Origin: Siphonobacter curvatus
Lineage (GTDB): Bacteria; Bacteroidota; Bacteroidia; Cytophagales; Spirosomataceae
Direction of reading: 5' to 3'
Assembly (NCBI RefSeq): GCF_002943425.1
Contig: NZ_PTRA01000001.1
Location: 2,046,001 to 2,110,000 of the forward strand
DNA length: 64,000 nt
Each line of letters begins with the position of its first letter. Within the stretch, counting starts at the first letter, position 1. A program made the position numbers and the translations under genes. This document shows positions 42,446 to 50,274 of the stretch, piece by piece. The notes beneath the pieces were generated by a model. It was not told where the DNA came from, searched no databases, and saw only the letters and a program-made list of their open reading frames with translations.

Positions 42446-44305
42446 ATGAATACCCGTGACCAATCCACGCCTAAGGAAGCACTTCGACGGTTCATCTTTG
42501 AAAGTGCAAAAGACTACGCCATTCTCACTCTTGATTTAGACCGACGAGTTACCAGTTGGAGTACTGGTGCTGAAGCTTTATTGGGTTGGAAGGAAGAGGA
42601 AATTATCGGGCAGTTGGGCGATTTGTTCTTTGTGCCTGAAGACCGGGCTCAGGGGGCTCCTCAACAGGAAGCAGAAAAAGCCCTTACCGAAGGGCAGGCC
42701 GAAAATGAGCGTTGGCATCTGCGAAAGGATCAGTCCCGCTTTTATGGTTCAGGAATGACCACCCCATTACTAAACGAGCAAGGGCTAGTTATTGGGCTGA
42801 CTAAAGTTATGCGTGATCTAACGGCTCAGAAACAGGCTGAGGATGCTCTTAAAGAAGCTCATGAGCGAATGATAGACATTCTCGAAAGTACAACGGATGC
42901 CTTTTACGCTTTGGATGCCCAGTTTCACTTTACGTACGTCAATGCAAAAGCAGCTCAGCTTTGGGGACGTGATCGTAATACACTCCTTGGTAAGCACTCC
43001 TGGACGGAATTTCCGAATGCGGTAGGGAGTGAATCGTATCGTAAGCACTATGAAGTACTGGAAACTGGTAAATCAGCTCAGTTTGAAACGATGTCGCCCT
43101 TAGTCGCTACCTGGATTGACGTCAACATATTCCTAAGTAAAGGCGGCGGTTTATCGGTCTTTTTTCGCGACATCACAGTCCGCAAGCAGGCTCAGCAGGC
43201 ACTTCAGGAGGCTAATCGCCGCAAAGATGAATTTTTGGCCATGTTGGCTCATGAGCTTCGTAATCCCATGGCTACACTTCGAAATGGCTTGCAAATCTTA
43301 TCGATGACGGACTCGACAAGCATCCAGACCAGGACGGTTGTCGAGCGAATGAGTCGACAAACCGATCATCTGGTACGCATGGTCGATGAGTTATTGGATG
43401 TCAGTCGCATCAGCCAAGGTAAGATCCACCTGCAGAAAGAACGCGTTAATCTGGTAGAACTGGTCCGCCAGGGCGTTGACTCCGTAAGCCATTTGTTTCA
43501 GGAAAAACACCAGACCCTCCAGGTCCGCTTACCTAACGAACCCATTGAAATTGAGGGGGATGCTACTAGACTTGTACAGGTAATCATAAATCTATTAAAC
43601 AATGCCACCCGCTATACTCCTGAGCAAGGACAGATCGTGTTAACTCTGGAACATCAGGGAGGAGAGGTGGTCTTTCGGGTAGAGGATAATGGGATTGGTC
43701 TGGAACCGGATCAGCTCTCGGCTATCTTTGATTTATTCGTCCAGGTGGATAATTCACTAGCTCGGGCGAAAGGAGGACTAGGGATAGGCCTTACGCTGGT
43801 CAAGCGGCTGGTTGAAAAACACGGTGGCAAAGTGGAGGCCCAGAGCAAGGGCCTGGGCCAGGGGAGTACCTTCAGTGTGTACTTACCCACGTGGACCAGA
43901 GCCGGTGGCCTTCGCTCAGAGCAGGCTGGGGCAAAAACAGAACTCACTCGCCGCCGTATTCTACTCATCGATGATAATGCCGATGCTACTTACACGCTAG
44001 GTATGCTCTTAGAAATCAAAGGCTATGAGGTGCATACTATAAACAGTGGAATAGCGGGCTTACAAGTCGCCCAGAGTCTTAGTCCCGATGTAATCCTCTT
44101 AGATATTGGCATGCCGGACATGGATGGCTATGAGACCTGTCGGCAGATTCGTCAGCAACCCTGGGGACACGACCTGTTTATTGTTGCGGTATCGGGGTAT
44201 GGACAAGACGAAGATAAGCAGAAGGCCGAGGAGGCAGGCTTTAACCGGCACTTAACCAAACCTGTGGACTTTGAAACGCTTTTGCAACTGCTGAATAGTC
44301 TTTAG
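42446..44305 (+). CDS. hybrid sensor histidine kinase, PAS-PAS-HisKA-HATPase-REC
   Basis: A 619-residue soluble hybrid histidine kinase. Two PAS domains (about 12-128, with WSTGAEALLGWKEEEIIG; about 140-250, with TTDAFYALDAQFHFTYVN) precede HisKA (about 260-325, phospho-His in FLAMLAHELRNPMATLR), the HATPase_c domain (N box INLLNNATRYTP, G1 VEDNGIGLEPDQL, G2 GGLGIGLTLVKRLVEKHGG) and a C-terminal receiver (510-619; LLIDDNADAT, VILLDIGMPDMDGYE, HLTKPVD). No membrane segment, so it senses an internal signal, perhaps redox, ligand or light through PAS. No response-regulator gene is adjacent. Confidence 0.93.
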   Translation: MNTRDQSTPKEALRRFIFESAKDYAILTLDLDRRVTSWSTGAEALLGWKEEEIIGQLGDLFFVPEDRAQGAPQQEAEKALTEGQAENERWHLRKDQSRFYGSGMTTPLLNEQGLVIGLTKVMRDLTAQKQAEDALKEAHERMIDILESTTDAFYALDAQFHFTYVNAKAAQLWGRDRNTLLGKHSWTEFPNAVGSESYRKHYEVLETGKSAQFETMSPLVATWIDVNIFLSKGGGLSVFFRDITVRKQAQQALQEANRRKDEFLAMLAHELRNPMATLRNGLQILSMTDSTSIQTRTVVERMSRQTDHLVRMVDELLDVSRISQGKIHLQKERVNLVELVRQGVDSVSHLFQEKHQTLQVRLPNEPIEIEGDATRLVQVIINLLNNATRYTPEQGQIVLTLEHQGGEVVFRVEDNGIGLEPDQLSAIFDLFVQVDNSLARAKGGLGIGLTLVKRLVEKHGGKVEAQSKGLGQGSTFSVYLPTWTRAGGLRSEQAGAKTELTRRRILLIDDNADATYTLGMLLEIKGYEVHTINSGIAGLQVAQSLSPDVILLDIGMPDMDGYETCRQIRQQPWGHDLFIVAVSGYGQDEDKQKAEEAGFNRHLTKPVDFETLLQLLNSL

Positions 44306-44393
44306 AGTTACGGGACTGAACTGTGTAAAAGGTTATTCACTACTTGGCTAGATTTTACCAGCTCAGTGTTAATGATTTAAATGGTTAATGTCA

Positions 44394-44706
44394 AGGAGTC
44401 TTCTCAAAATTGAGGGCTCTGATAATGAGGCGGTTCACCTAAAGGTGAAGGCCCTCGACATCAGGTCAAAACTCTATCAAGCAAGCTCGGCAGTCGTCGG
44501 GCTTGTTTTGTTAGGGGAGCACTACGGAGATTTTCCGATAGGTGATTATCACAGGACGGACATTACCCAGAATATACGTACGATTGAGGCTGTAACCGAC
44601 TTCCTACTATCTTTGCGTTAACCCTTTGTCCACTACTGACCTGTATGAAGTTTTTTTTCGCCGCTTTCCTTTCTGTAGCCCTTTGCTATGCTTTAAGTGC
44701 CTGCAG
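44394..44706 (+). repeat. R6 repeat, unit A
   Basis: 313 bp about 85-90% identical to 53802-54115. It includes the shared CTCAAAATTGAGG, CTATCAAGCAAGCTCGGCAG, GATTATCACAGGACGGACA and the start plus signal-peptide codons of a lipoprotein. An open frame (44388-44621, 77 codons) crosses it, but the corresponding unit-B frame is shifted by a 1-base indel near its start, so I do not call a gene. Confidence 0.8.
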
Positions 44707-44821
44707 GTGGTGACAGCGGACAGCCGCAAACGTTTGTAAGCGACTTAGTGGTAGATGGTCAAGTACTGGCTAGTGTCGTGAACCGTGCAAACAAAACAAT
44801 AGTCGCTTCGGTTAGGAAATA
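44645..44821 (+). pseudogene. frameshifted short lipoprotein gene
   Basis: ATG 44645 begins a signal peptide (MKFFFAAFLSVALCYALSAC) nearly identical to that of the PQQ-propeller lipoprotein at 54053. After CRW the frame stops at TGA 44713. One base later the +1 frame continues as GGDSGQPQTFVSDLVVDGQV and on to TAG 44821, so a single-base lesion just after the lipobox seems to have split a small lipoprotein of about 58 residues. Its body is unrelated to the unit-B protein. Confidence 0.55.
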
Positions 44822-44826
44822 GTGTT

Positions 44827-44970
44827 TCATTGAGAAAGCCTGGTGACGTTATCAAATAAAGACTGAGGAAGCTTATGAGTGGGTGAAATGATTATTTCTT
44901 TAGGTTCAGGTGCTTGGCTGTGAACAATTAAAGGAAACAAAAGGAATAAGAATAGTAAAGCTTTACGCAT
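44827..44970 (-). CDS. short secreted protein or truncated gene (47 aa)
   Basis: ATG 44970 starts a clear signal peptide (MRKALLFLFLLFPLIVHSQA) followed by only about 27 residues (PEPKEIIISPTHKLPQSL...). TGA 44827 ends it 6 bp from the end of the convergent pseudogene. Probably a gene cut short, or a real small secreted protein. R5 lies just upstream. Confidence 0.4.
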   Translation of the reverse strand: MRKALLFLFLLFPLIVHSQAPEPKEIIISPTHKLPQSLFDNVTRLSQ

Positions 44971-44993
44971 AACGGTACAGATTTAAATACTGC

Positions 44994-45051
44994 AAATTAA
45001 AGGGCTGGATAGACGCCGGCAAACCGTTCATCTAATAGCCTATCAGCGGAG
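44994..45051. repeat. R5 repeat, unit B
   Basis: Second copy of the R5 element (see 36054-36113), upstream of the minus-strand short secreted protein gene. The rest of the gap to 45243 holds nothing supported. Confidence 0.7.
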
Positions 45052-45243
45052 GTGCGGAAAGATTGTTAATGGCTTAGGGAATTTTTCAATAATTTAGAAA
45101 AATTACAAAGTGCTGATTAGTAAGGTGTTAAAAAGTTTACATCCTGATTTTGCAAAGTCTCTATAGCCATCAAGACAGCATTAACCTTTTACTAGAATTT
45201 TAGTATAATTCCTGCATTCTCGAATGACCTGCCTGTAACAACA

Positions 45244-45678
45244 TCAAGACATTCCTAACACGTGCTTGGCCCTTTCCAGGTTGACGCTTTGCGACAGATC
45301 CCAATACCACCATTTATTAGGATTATTCTTTTCTAGCTCATAGCGACGCAAGTAAGCGACTTGGAATAGATGGAGCATCAATAGATAAGACTTCAATAGT
45401 TCGCCTCTGGGCAGTTCAATGATTCGGGTGATGCCTGTCTTCACTCCATAGGTTTTCAGCACCACACAGGGCGTGTACGTGCGTTTTAGACGGCTGTTAG
45501 TAATAGCTGTTTCAATGTCCTCTTCCTTGGGCTTCGATTGAATGATAAGGAGTTGTAGATCGCTGAGGAGGGCCTTTTGACTGGATTCACTCCATTGCAT
45601 CAAGCACTCGGTTAGTATTTCCACCGAAAGAAGCCCTTGAGCAAAGAGGTTGAGTTGTAATGCTTCGTATGAGGTCAT
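45244..45678 (-). CDS. DUF5958 family protein
   Basis: A 144-residue soluble protein that I place in DUF5958 by its overall pattern: LNLFAQGLLSVEILTECLMQW near the start, a middle with TNSRLKRTYTPCVVLKTYG, then the leucine-rich KSYLLMLHLFQVAYLRRYEL and a terminal NKWWYWDL. Families like this are often found among toxin-immunity clusters; the function is unknown. Its ATG lies in the first bases of repeat R1 (the CATTTAAG at 45676), whose unit-A copy has no gene at this position. Confidence 0.65.
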   Translation of the reverse strand: MTSYEALQLNLFAQGLLSVEILTECLMQWSESSQKALLSDLQLLIIQSKPKEEDIETAITNSRLKRTYTPCVVLKTYGVKTGITRIIELPRGELLKSYLLMLHLFQVAYLRRYELEKNNPNKWWYWDLSQSVNLERAKHVLGMS

Positions 45679-45790
45679 TTAAGTGAATGGACAAGAACTG
45701 TATACCTTCGAGCGTGAAAGGGTACCTGTCAAACCCTCCCCGGTTGCTTAAGGCGTCTGACCCACCCCCGGGGTGTTTAGTGGAGGATTC

Positions 45791-46288
45791 TTATAGCAGT
45801 ATTATATCTTTTTGATCGGGCAATTCTTTGACAGCTTTTTGATTATAAATCCAGTCCTTGAGTTGGGATCGTAAAGCTTTATAGCGTTTGACTTTAATAA
45901 TCTCTAGGGGACTTGCATCACAGGTTGGATTGTAGGTTACCTTTTGAACAGTGCCCTTGTAATAAATGATTAATTCTTCGGGTAAATAAGGAAAGGCTCC
46001 TCCACCGAAGCATTCAAAATACTCAGGGAAACTTTGAAAATCAGCCTCGCAAAAGGCTTGATAAAAAGCTTTCTTTTTTGCCATAGACAAGGGTATATGA
46101 GCCTGTGAATTAGAATTGATACCTGTATGAAATTTGGTATAAATACCCTTAGATGAGTCATAGGAATCGTAATGGCTAGCGATAATCACAAATGAAAAGT
46201 CGGCCGGCATTTCTTCGTCGTACTTGCTTTTGCAGGCAGAGAGAAAAGTAGTGACCAGCAGAAGAACGGCTAGAGATAAACGAGGCAT
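45791..46288 (-). CDS. lipoprotein, paralogue of 36612-37100
   Basis: A 165-residue predicted lipoprotein, lipobox FLSAC-KS. It shares the SKYDEEMPADFSFV start, IPLSMAKKKAFYQAFCEADF and KVTYNPTCDASPLEIIKVKR core with its unit-A paralogue, with roughly 60% identity by eye. The region between residues 35 and 60 is the most different. The function is unknown. Both copies are intact, so both are probably used. Confidence 0.75.
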   Translation of the reverse strand: MPRLSLAVLLLVTTFLSACKSKYDEEMPADFSFVIIASHYDSYDSSKGIYTKFHTGINSNSQAHIPLSMAKKKAFYQAFCEADFQSFPEYFECFGGGAFPYLPEELIIYYKGTVQKVTYNPTCDASPLEIIKVKRYKALRSQLKDWIYNQKAVKELPDQKDIILL

Positions 46289-46894
46289 AAGATGAGGCTA
46301 GGAATTATAGCATCTAATCTACACAAACTAGTCGATTCAAAAGTGTACTAGATAGCTAACCTCAATCCGGTAAACCGAAACTGCCTGATAATCAGCGATG
46401 TGATTTTTCCTCCGGGCGGGGCGTTGGCGTTCTTCATCATGACGAACCCCCGCAGTGGACTTCTCTAGCTAACAGGCCATTCGCTTCGCTCATTAATAGA
46501 AGACTCGTTAGAGGGGATTGGGATTCGACTTCTGCACGCTGAAGAACCTAATTGTAACGACTCATTTTTTGCTGGGCCTTCACATAACCAAAACCCTATT
46601 TAGAGGTGTTTAAACCCGGATTGTGGCTATTCCTATCGTTATAGTTTTGCTGGGAGCATAGCTATAACGTGGGATTATTCCACCTTTTGCAAAAGGTAAT
46701 CCCGAGTTACCTTAAGGCTATAGAGCTTAGCGTAAGAGAGTCCAATATTGGGCTATCCGTCGGCTTGACTTGGGAGAACGCAATTTTGCGTCATCCGATG
46801 GCTCTCATTCAGTCAAGTGGTAATCCCTTGCTTCCCCTGAAGGGGGGCAAGATGGTAAGCACCTTTTAAAATTGATTCAGGATCACCTTTTAGC

Positions 46895-47167
46895 TTAAGG
46901 CTTGCTTTCTTTACCATACCATTCTTGAAAGCTATCTTCGTCCCTCAACGCTTTAGGCAGGAATTCTTTAGCGGTGGTTAAAATGCCTTCCCATTGCTCT
47001 AGAGTCAATACTACTTTTTCAGCTATGGGGTAAATCGTGAAGGAAAGCTCCCGGTCGTCGGTAATGCCGATCTCCATAAAAGGATTCAACTGCTGCTCTT
47101 TAAAGAGTTCCAGATAAGGATAGGTGAAGTTAATGTCTCCTACCTTTTCAATGCGAATGGGTGTCAT
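46895..47167 (-). CDS. hypothetical protein (90 aa)
   Basis: A 90-residue acidic soluble protein (MTPIRIEKVGDINFTYPYLE; central YPIAEKVVLTLEQWEGIL). No family recognised. It is present only in the unit-B copy of R1 and so represents gene gain or loss after duplication. Confidence 0.6.
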   Translation of the reverse strand: MTPIRIEKVGDINFTYPYLELFKEQQLNPFMEIGITDDRELSFTIYPIAEKVVLTLEQWEGILTTAKEFLPKALRDEDSFQEWYGKESKP

Positions 47168-47445
47168 AGCTGCGATAACGAATACTAGTTAAAGATAGTA
47201 GAACGTGGCAAATCTTCATGATTGAGGTCAACTCAAAACTGAGTCGGCTAAATACCGGTGAGGGCGGCATTATAATGTCTCCAAAAAGGATATTTAGAGG
47301 GTGGATGTGTGAACGCTGTATGGACACCTGCTAAGCCAGGATTTTGACCGCTTTAGGCAAGCCTTTTATCAGTATATTAGCTAGTCAATTAACCTAACGT
47401 TTGACCATAGAACACTGAAGTAGCACTTTTTCCTTCTTAGCTATT

Positions 47446-47916
47446 ATGCTTATCAAAAATATCAGTGTCGATCCTCTCTTACCTGACACCCTACAGGGAC
47501 ACGTTTACTTTCCTCTATTCAACAAGGACATTCTTGTGATAGAGTTTACCGCCGATCATATCGAGTATGCCAATGCATGTGTAGGCTTGTTAGTAGACCT
47601 GAGTGATTTAATGATTTCTAAACTATGTCAAGCCTCTATTCGCTATTGCAATGCCTGTTTAGAAGCGATGGGTGAACCTATCAGGCACTTTGAAAACGAA
47701 AGAGAAGTACTTGCTCTGGTTGACCCTAGGGCTTTGATTATAGGGTATAGTAATGTAGTTCCAGCTATACATTTAGAACTGAGTTGTGAATGGGAGAAAG
47801 AACATGGGATGGAATGGGCTATACTCCAGAATGAAGTTAAATATGTTAGTTCCTTTCAAGGGATTGGGCCTTTCGATGAGTTAGATGAAAATGATTCTAA
47901 TTTTGCCAAGCCTTGA
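47446..47916 (+). CDS. DUF6985-like immunity-type protein
   Basis: A 156-residue soluble acidic protein. The C-terminal LELSCEWEKEHGMEWAILQN and preceding pattern resemble DUF6985, a family frequent in polymorphic-toxin immunity arrays; I recall this from family features only and cannot verify it. First of a run of four plus-strand small genes (47446-49482) with short gaps and no obvious toxin. Confidence 0.6.
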   Translation: MLIKNISVDPLLPDTLQGHVYFPLFNKDILVIEFTADHIEYANACVGLLVDLSDLMISKLCQASIRYCNACLEAMGEPIRHFENEREVLALVDPRALIIGYSNVVPAIHLELSCEWEKEHGMEWAILQNEVKYVSSFQGIGPFDELDENDSNFAKP

Positions 47917-47973
47917 TTTTTATACGCTTTCAAAAGCTTTACATAACCTTTGATTCTACAACGGAGCACAACC

Positions 47974-48285
47974 ATGACAGACTCTAATCGTCAAGAACTA
48001 ATACGTATGATAGAATCTGCTATAGGCACCACGGTACCCGCAAATCCTATTTTTTTTGAGGGCTTAGGCATTGACGGTGATGACTGTGTAGAGCTAATGA
48101 AAAACCTCGCTATTAAATATGAGATCGATATGACGGATTATCAGCCCCTGGATTATCAGGCAACCGAATACGAAATCAGTACGTCTTGGTTCGGGGAAGT
48201 TAAACTTGATCGTCGGTTAAAAACATTTGACTTGGAGCATTTGATTAGCGTGATCAATCGGAAGAAATGGTATAGTCCTCGCTAG
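47974..48285 (+). CDS. DUF1493-like protein
   Basis: A 103-residue acidic protein starting at ATG 47974 (MTDSNRQELIRMIES); a TTG eight codons upstream is less likely. The FFEGLGIDGDDCVELMKNL segment followed by D.DY.PLDY matches DUF1493, a small acyl-carrier-like family of unknown function often sitting in accessory regions of enterobacteria and Bacteroidota. It lies 57 bp after the previous gene. Confidence 0.65.
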   Translation: MTDSNRQELIRMIESAIGTTVPANPIFFEGLGIDGDDCVELMKNLAIKYEIDMTDYQPLDYQATEYEISTSWFGEVKLDRRLKTFDLEHLISVINRKKWYSPR

Positions 48286-48329
48286 TTCAACATCTGACGG
48301 ATTATAGAACAGTTTAAGGTAATAACCTA

Positions 48330-48926
48330 TTGGAGAAACGATACGAAATCCTGGAAAGCCTTCCACCGTATGGCCCCATGTATATACCTGTGAGTCCCAC
48401 AGACCATCCATTTTTAAGTCTTTACAGCGAAGGATTTGTTATTAGGTTTTATACCACCGATGGCGGGAGCTGGGTAGCTAACTTTAACCTTGGAGATACC
48501 ACCTTTCATCAGGTATTTGACTTCCCTGAAACGGATCTAACGCTAGTCATTGCTGGCGGCAGGGGCTATGTAATGAATCGCAATCAGGTTAAGCCCCTTT
48601 CTAGCTTCGGTGGTGATCTACAAATGGCTTTACGTACCCCTCAAGGCGAAGTTGTTGCTGCCAGTGCCACCGCTATTGCCATTCTTAACTCAAAGGGAGA
48701 GCAGTGGACCAGTTCCAGACTTTCTTGGGATGGAATCAAGGATTTAAGCTTAGAAGGTAGATTGCTTCAGGGATATAGTCATGATCCCATAGATGATAAG
48801 GATGAATGGGTAGCCTTTACGGTAGACTTGGATAGCAAGCAAAGCAACGGGGGAAGTTATGCTAGGTACTTTCATGCAGAGGGCAGTCCTAAGAAGACCA
48901 GGCGGTGGTGGCCATTTTTGGCTTAA
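48330..48926 (+). CDS. conserved hypothetical beta-rich protein
   Basis: A 198-residue soluble protein, predicted beta-propeller-like from alternating strands (FVIRFYTTDGGSWVANFNLG; FDFPETDLTLVIAGGRGYVM). TTG 48330 (MEKRYEILESLPPYGPMYIP) is taken as the start because the KRYEILESLPPYGPMYIP segment belongs to the conserved N-terminus as I recall it; the next ATG is 16 codons later. RLSWDGIKDL is another conserved block. Function unknown, possibly immunity-related by neighbourhood. Confidence 0.65.
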   Translation: MEKRYEILESLPPYGPMYIPVSPTDHPFLSLYSEGFVIRFYTTDGGSWVANFNLGDTTFHQVFDFPETDLTLVIAGGRGYVMNRNQVKPLSSFGGDLQMALRTPQGEVVAASATAIAILNSKGEQWTSSRLSWDGIKDLSLEGRLLQGYSHDPIDDKDEWVAFTVDLDSKQSNGGSYARYFHAEGSPKKTRRWWPFLA

Positions 48927-48966
48927 CATAACTAGTACTTAATATAACGTTAGAGATTACCAACAA

Positions 48967-49482
48967 ATGAAATTAGAACTTAGAGATTCTCTTAGAGGAG
49001 GGGTTGATAAAACTATTAAGCAAATCTGCTGGGTAAACTTCGACGATGGTTTGGAAAAAGGGGCAGAGCCTTCAGAACAAGTATTGATTAGTTTCGAAGA
49101 TTCTGAAGTACTGCTAGTGATTGAAGATGCTCTTGATGGGGAACGTATAGATGTATGCTTAGAAAAGACTTTGATGGTAAACAAAGCAAAAGAGTTAACA
49201 GTACCGGGTCGATGTAAAGTCTGTGAAGTTTCTGGTAGTGAGATGGAGTATCAATTAATTGGAAAGAAAGTAGATCAGATCCTTTATTCTAAAGACCGAA
49301 AGGAGTTTGTTATTAATAGCCAGACCATAAGCGGTAATTTAGACAAATGTGTAGGAATACAGATTCTGTGCGGGTCTCTAAGATGGATGATCTTCAATAA
49401 TGGAGTGGGCATATACTCAGGTATCAACGCTCCATATGTCCCATGTTTTGAAGAGACTTACGAATGGTTTAATACTGTATAG
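48967..49482 (+). CDS. hypothetical protein (171 aa)
   Basis: A 171-residue soluble protein, acidic, with two CxxC-like pairs not arranged as a zinc site (RCKVCEVSG). Starts 40 bp after the previous gene at ATG 48967 (MKLELRDSLRGG). No family recognised. Last gene of the small plus-strand cluster. Confidence 0.6.
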   Translation: MKLELRDSLRGGVDKTIKQICWVNFDDGLEKGAEPSEQVLISFEDSEVLLVIEDALDGERIDVCLEKTLMVNKAKELTVPGRCKVCEVSGSEMEYQLIGKKVDQILYSKDRKEFVINSQTISGNLDKCVGIQILCGSLRWMIFNNGVGIYSGINAPYVPCFEETYEWFNTV

Positions 49483-49520
49483 ACTTTTACAAACGACCCT
49501 CGGCCAAATGTGAAGTGTCT

Positions 49521-49540
49521 GCACTCGCACGCGAGCACCT
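49521..49540 (+). repeat. 20-bp direct repeat, left end of zinc-ribbon cassette
   Basis: GCACTCGCACGCGAGCACCT, preceded by TGAAGTGTCT as in the R2 copy at 39117. The sequence to the left matches R2, the sequence to the right does not. The partner at 50001-50020 differs at three or four positions. Confidence 0.75.
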
Positions 49541-49572
49541 TAACTCCTATATTAGCCTTTGGAATTAAACTT

Positions 49573-49992
49573 ATGATTATGCGTAGTAAAGAAGGCTATA
49601 CGATCTATCTGCAGGATTTTATGCGAAACATCTATGTGGTCTGCCCATCTTGCCACAAGCAGGCGATAGTCCAGCAAACTTCAACCTTCCGAATTACCTG
49701 TTTTAGCTGTGGTTACTCTAAGCTTGAGAAGAATTACAGGGCGGCAGGGCTTTCTTCATTTGGGGGTTATACGCTTTGGTTAACGACGGAATGTCATGGC
49801 AATGAGTTGTGGGCCTATAACTACGAGCACCTAGCGTTCTTACGATTACATGTGGAAGCAAAGCTCAGGGAGCGGAATGGCGTTGAAATGAGTAACCAGA
49901 CTTTAGCAAGCCGTCTGCCCCGATGGATGTTAAGCAAGAAATATCGGCAGGATGTATTGAAGTCGATCATCCGTCTAGAAAGGAAGAGGTAA
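49573..49992 (+). CDS. zinc-ribbon protein on a cassette-like insert
   Basis: A 139-residue basic protein. ATG 49573 (MIMRSKEGYTIYLQDFMRN) is the best start; an ATG 21 codons upstream would run into the direct repeat. Zinc-ribbon cysteines are VCPSCHKQ and ITCFSCGYSK (about residues 28-53), i.e. CxxC-x20-CxxC. The rest is helical and Arg/Lys-rich (PRWMLSKKYRQDVLKSIIRL), consistent with nucleic-acid or ribosome contact, which is an inference. It fills a 480-bp segment enclosed by two 20-bp direct repeats. Confidence 0.7.
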   Translation: MIMRSKEGYTIYLQDFMRNIYVVCPSCHKQAIVQQTSTFRITCFSCGYSKLEKNYRAAGLSSFGGYTLWLTTECHGNELWAYNYEHLAFLRLHVEAKLRERNGVEMSNQTLASRLPRWMLSKKYRQDVLKSIIRLERKR

Positions 49993-50000
49993 ATAAATAA

Positions 50001-50020
50001 GCACTCGCATGCAACCACCT
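50001..50020 (+). repeat. 20-bp direct repeat, right end of zinc-ribbon cassette
   Basis: GCACTCGCATGCAACCACCT, followed on the right by the R2 continuation (CCCGGTATTTCTC, CTCTTTGTAGAGG, AATATATAGTAG) up to about 50130. Nothing to its left matches R2. Confidence 0.75.
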
Positions 50021-50130
50021 ACCCTAAAACCCGGTATTTCTCGACCTTCTCCCTCAAGCCCTCTTTGTAGAGGCCCAATATATAGTAGATAGCTAAGTCA
50101 GATAGCTGGAAGGCTTTTCGAGGGCAGAAT
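50021..50130. repeat. R2 repeat, unit B (right part)
   Basis: Matches 39151-39236 of unit A at about 80-85% by eye. The stretch to 50220 has no gene. Confidence 0.7.
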
Positions 50131-50220
50131 TGGGTGTAAACAGGGCTTTCAGGAGACGAATCAGTCCAGCAGTTGAGCAAAGACGACTTAGCTATATAGT
50201 CCACTGTGTCTATCAATTAC

Positions 50221-50259
50221 AAGAAAGCCTACTCGTGATAGCGAGTAGGCTTCTTCATT
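50221..50259. repeat. R3 hairpin repeat, unit B
   Basis: AAGCCTACTCG-TGATAG-CGAGTAGGCTT, a perfect 11-bp-arm hairpin followed by CTTCATT. Second copy of 39795-39835; a likely terminator at the end of the minus-strand lipoprotein gene. Confidence 0.65.
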
Positions 50260-50274
50260 GGATGAATAGTCAGA

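Larger units (their letters stand above)
45673..47300. repeat. R1 repeat module, unit B
   Basis: Collinear with 36491-37560 (see there). Differences: about 200 extra bp at 46500-46680, and the 90-aa gene 46895-47167 sits between shared blocks. The shared inverted repeat AGGTAATCC.GAGTTACCT is at 46695-46713. The open frame 46669-46869 in this stretch is not supported as a gene. Confidence 0.75.

Noticed and set aside
44388-44621. 77-codon frame inside R6
   Set aside because: The unit-B copy is shifted by an indel near the start and uses a different start; changes between copies do not favour silent sites.
46669-46869. 66-codon plus-strand frame
   Set aside because: It lies in R1 non-coding sequence, the unit-A copy has no matching frame, and the peptide has no protein-like pattern.
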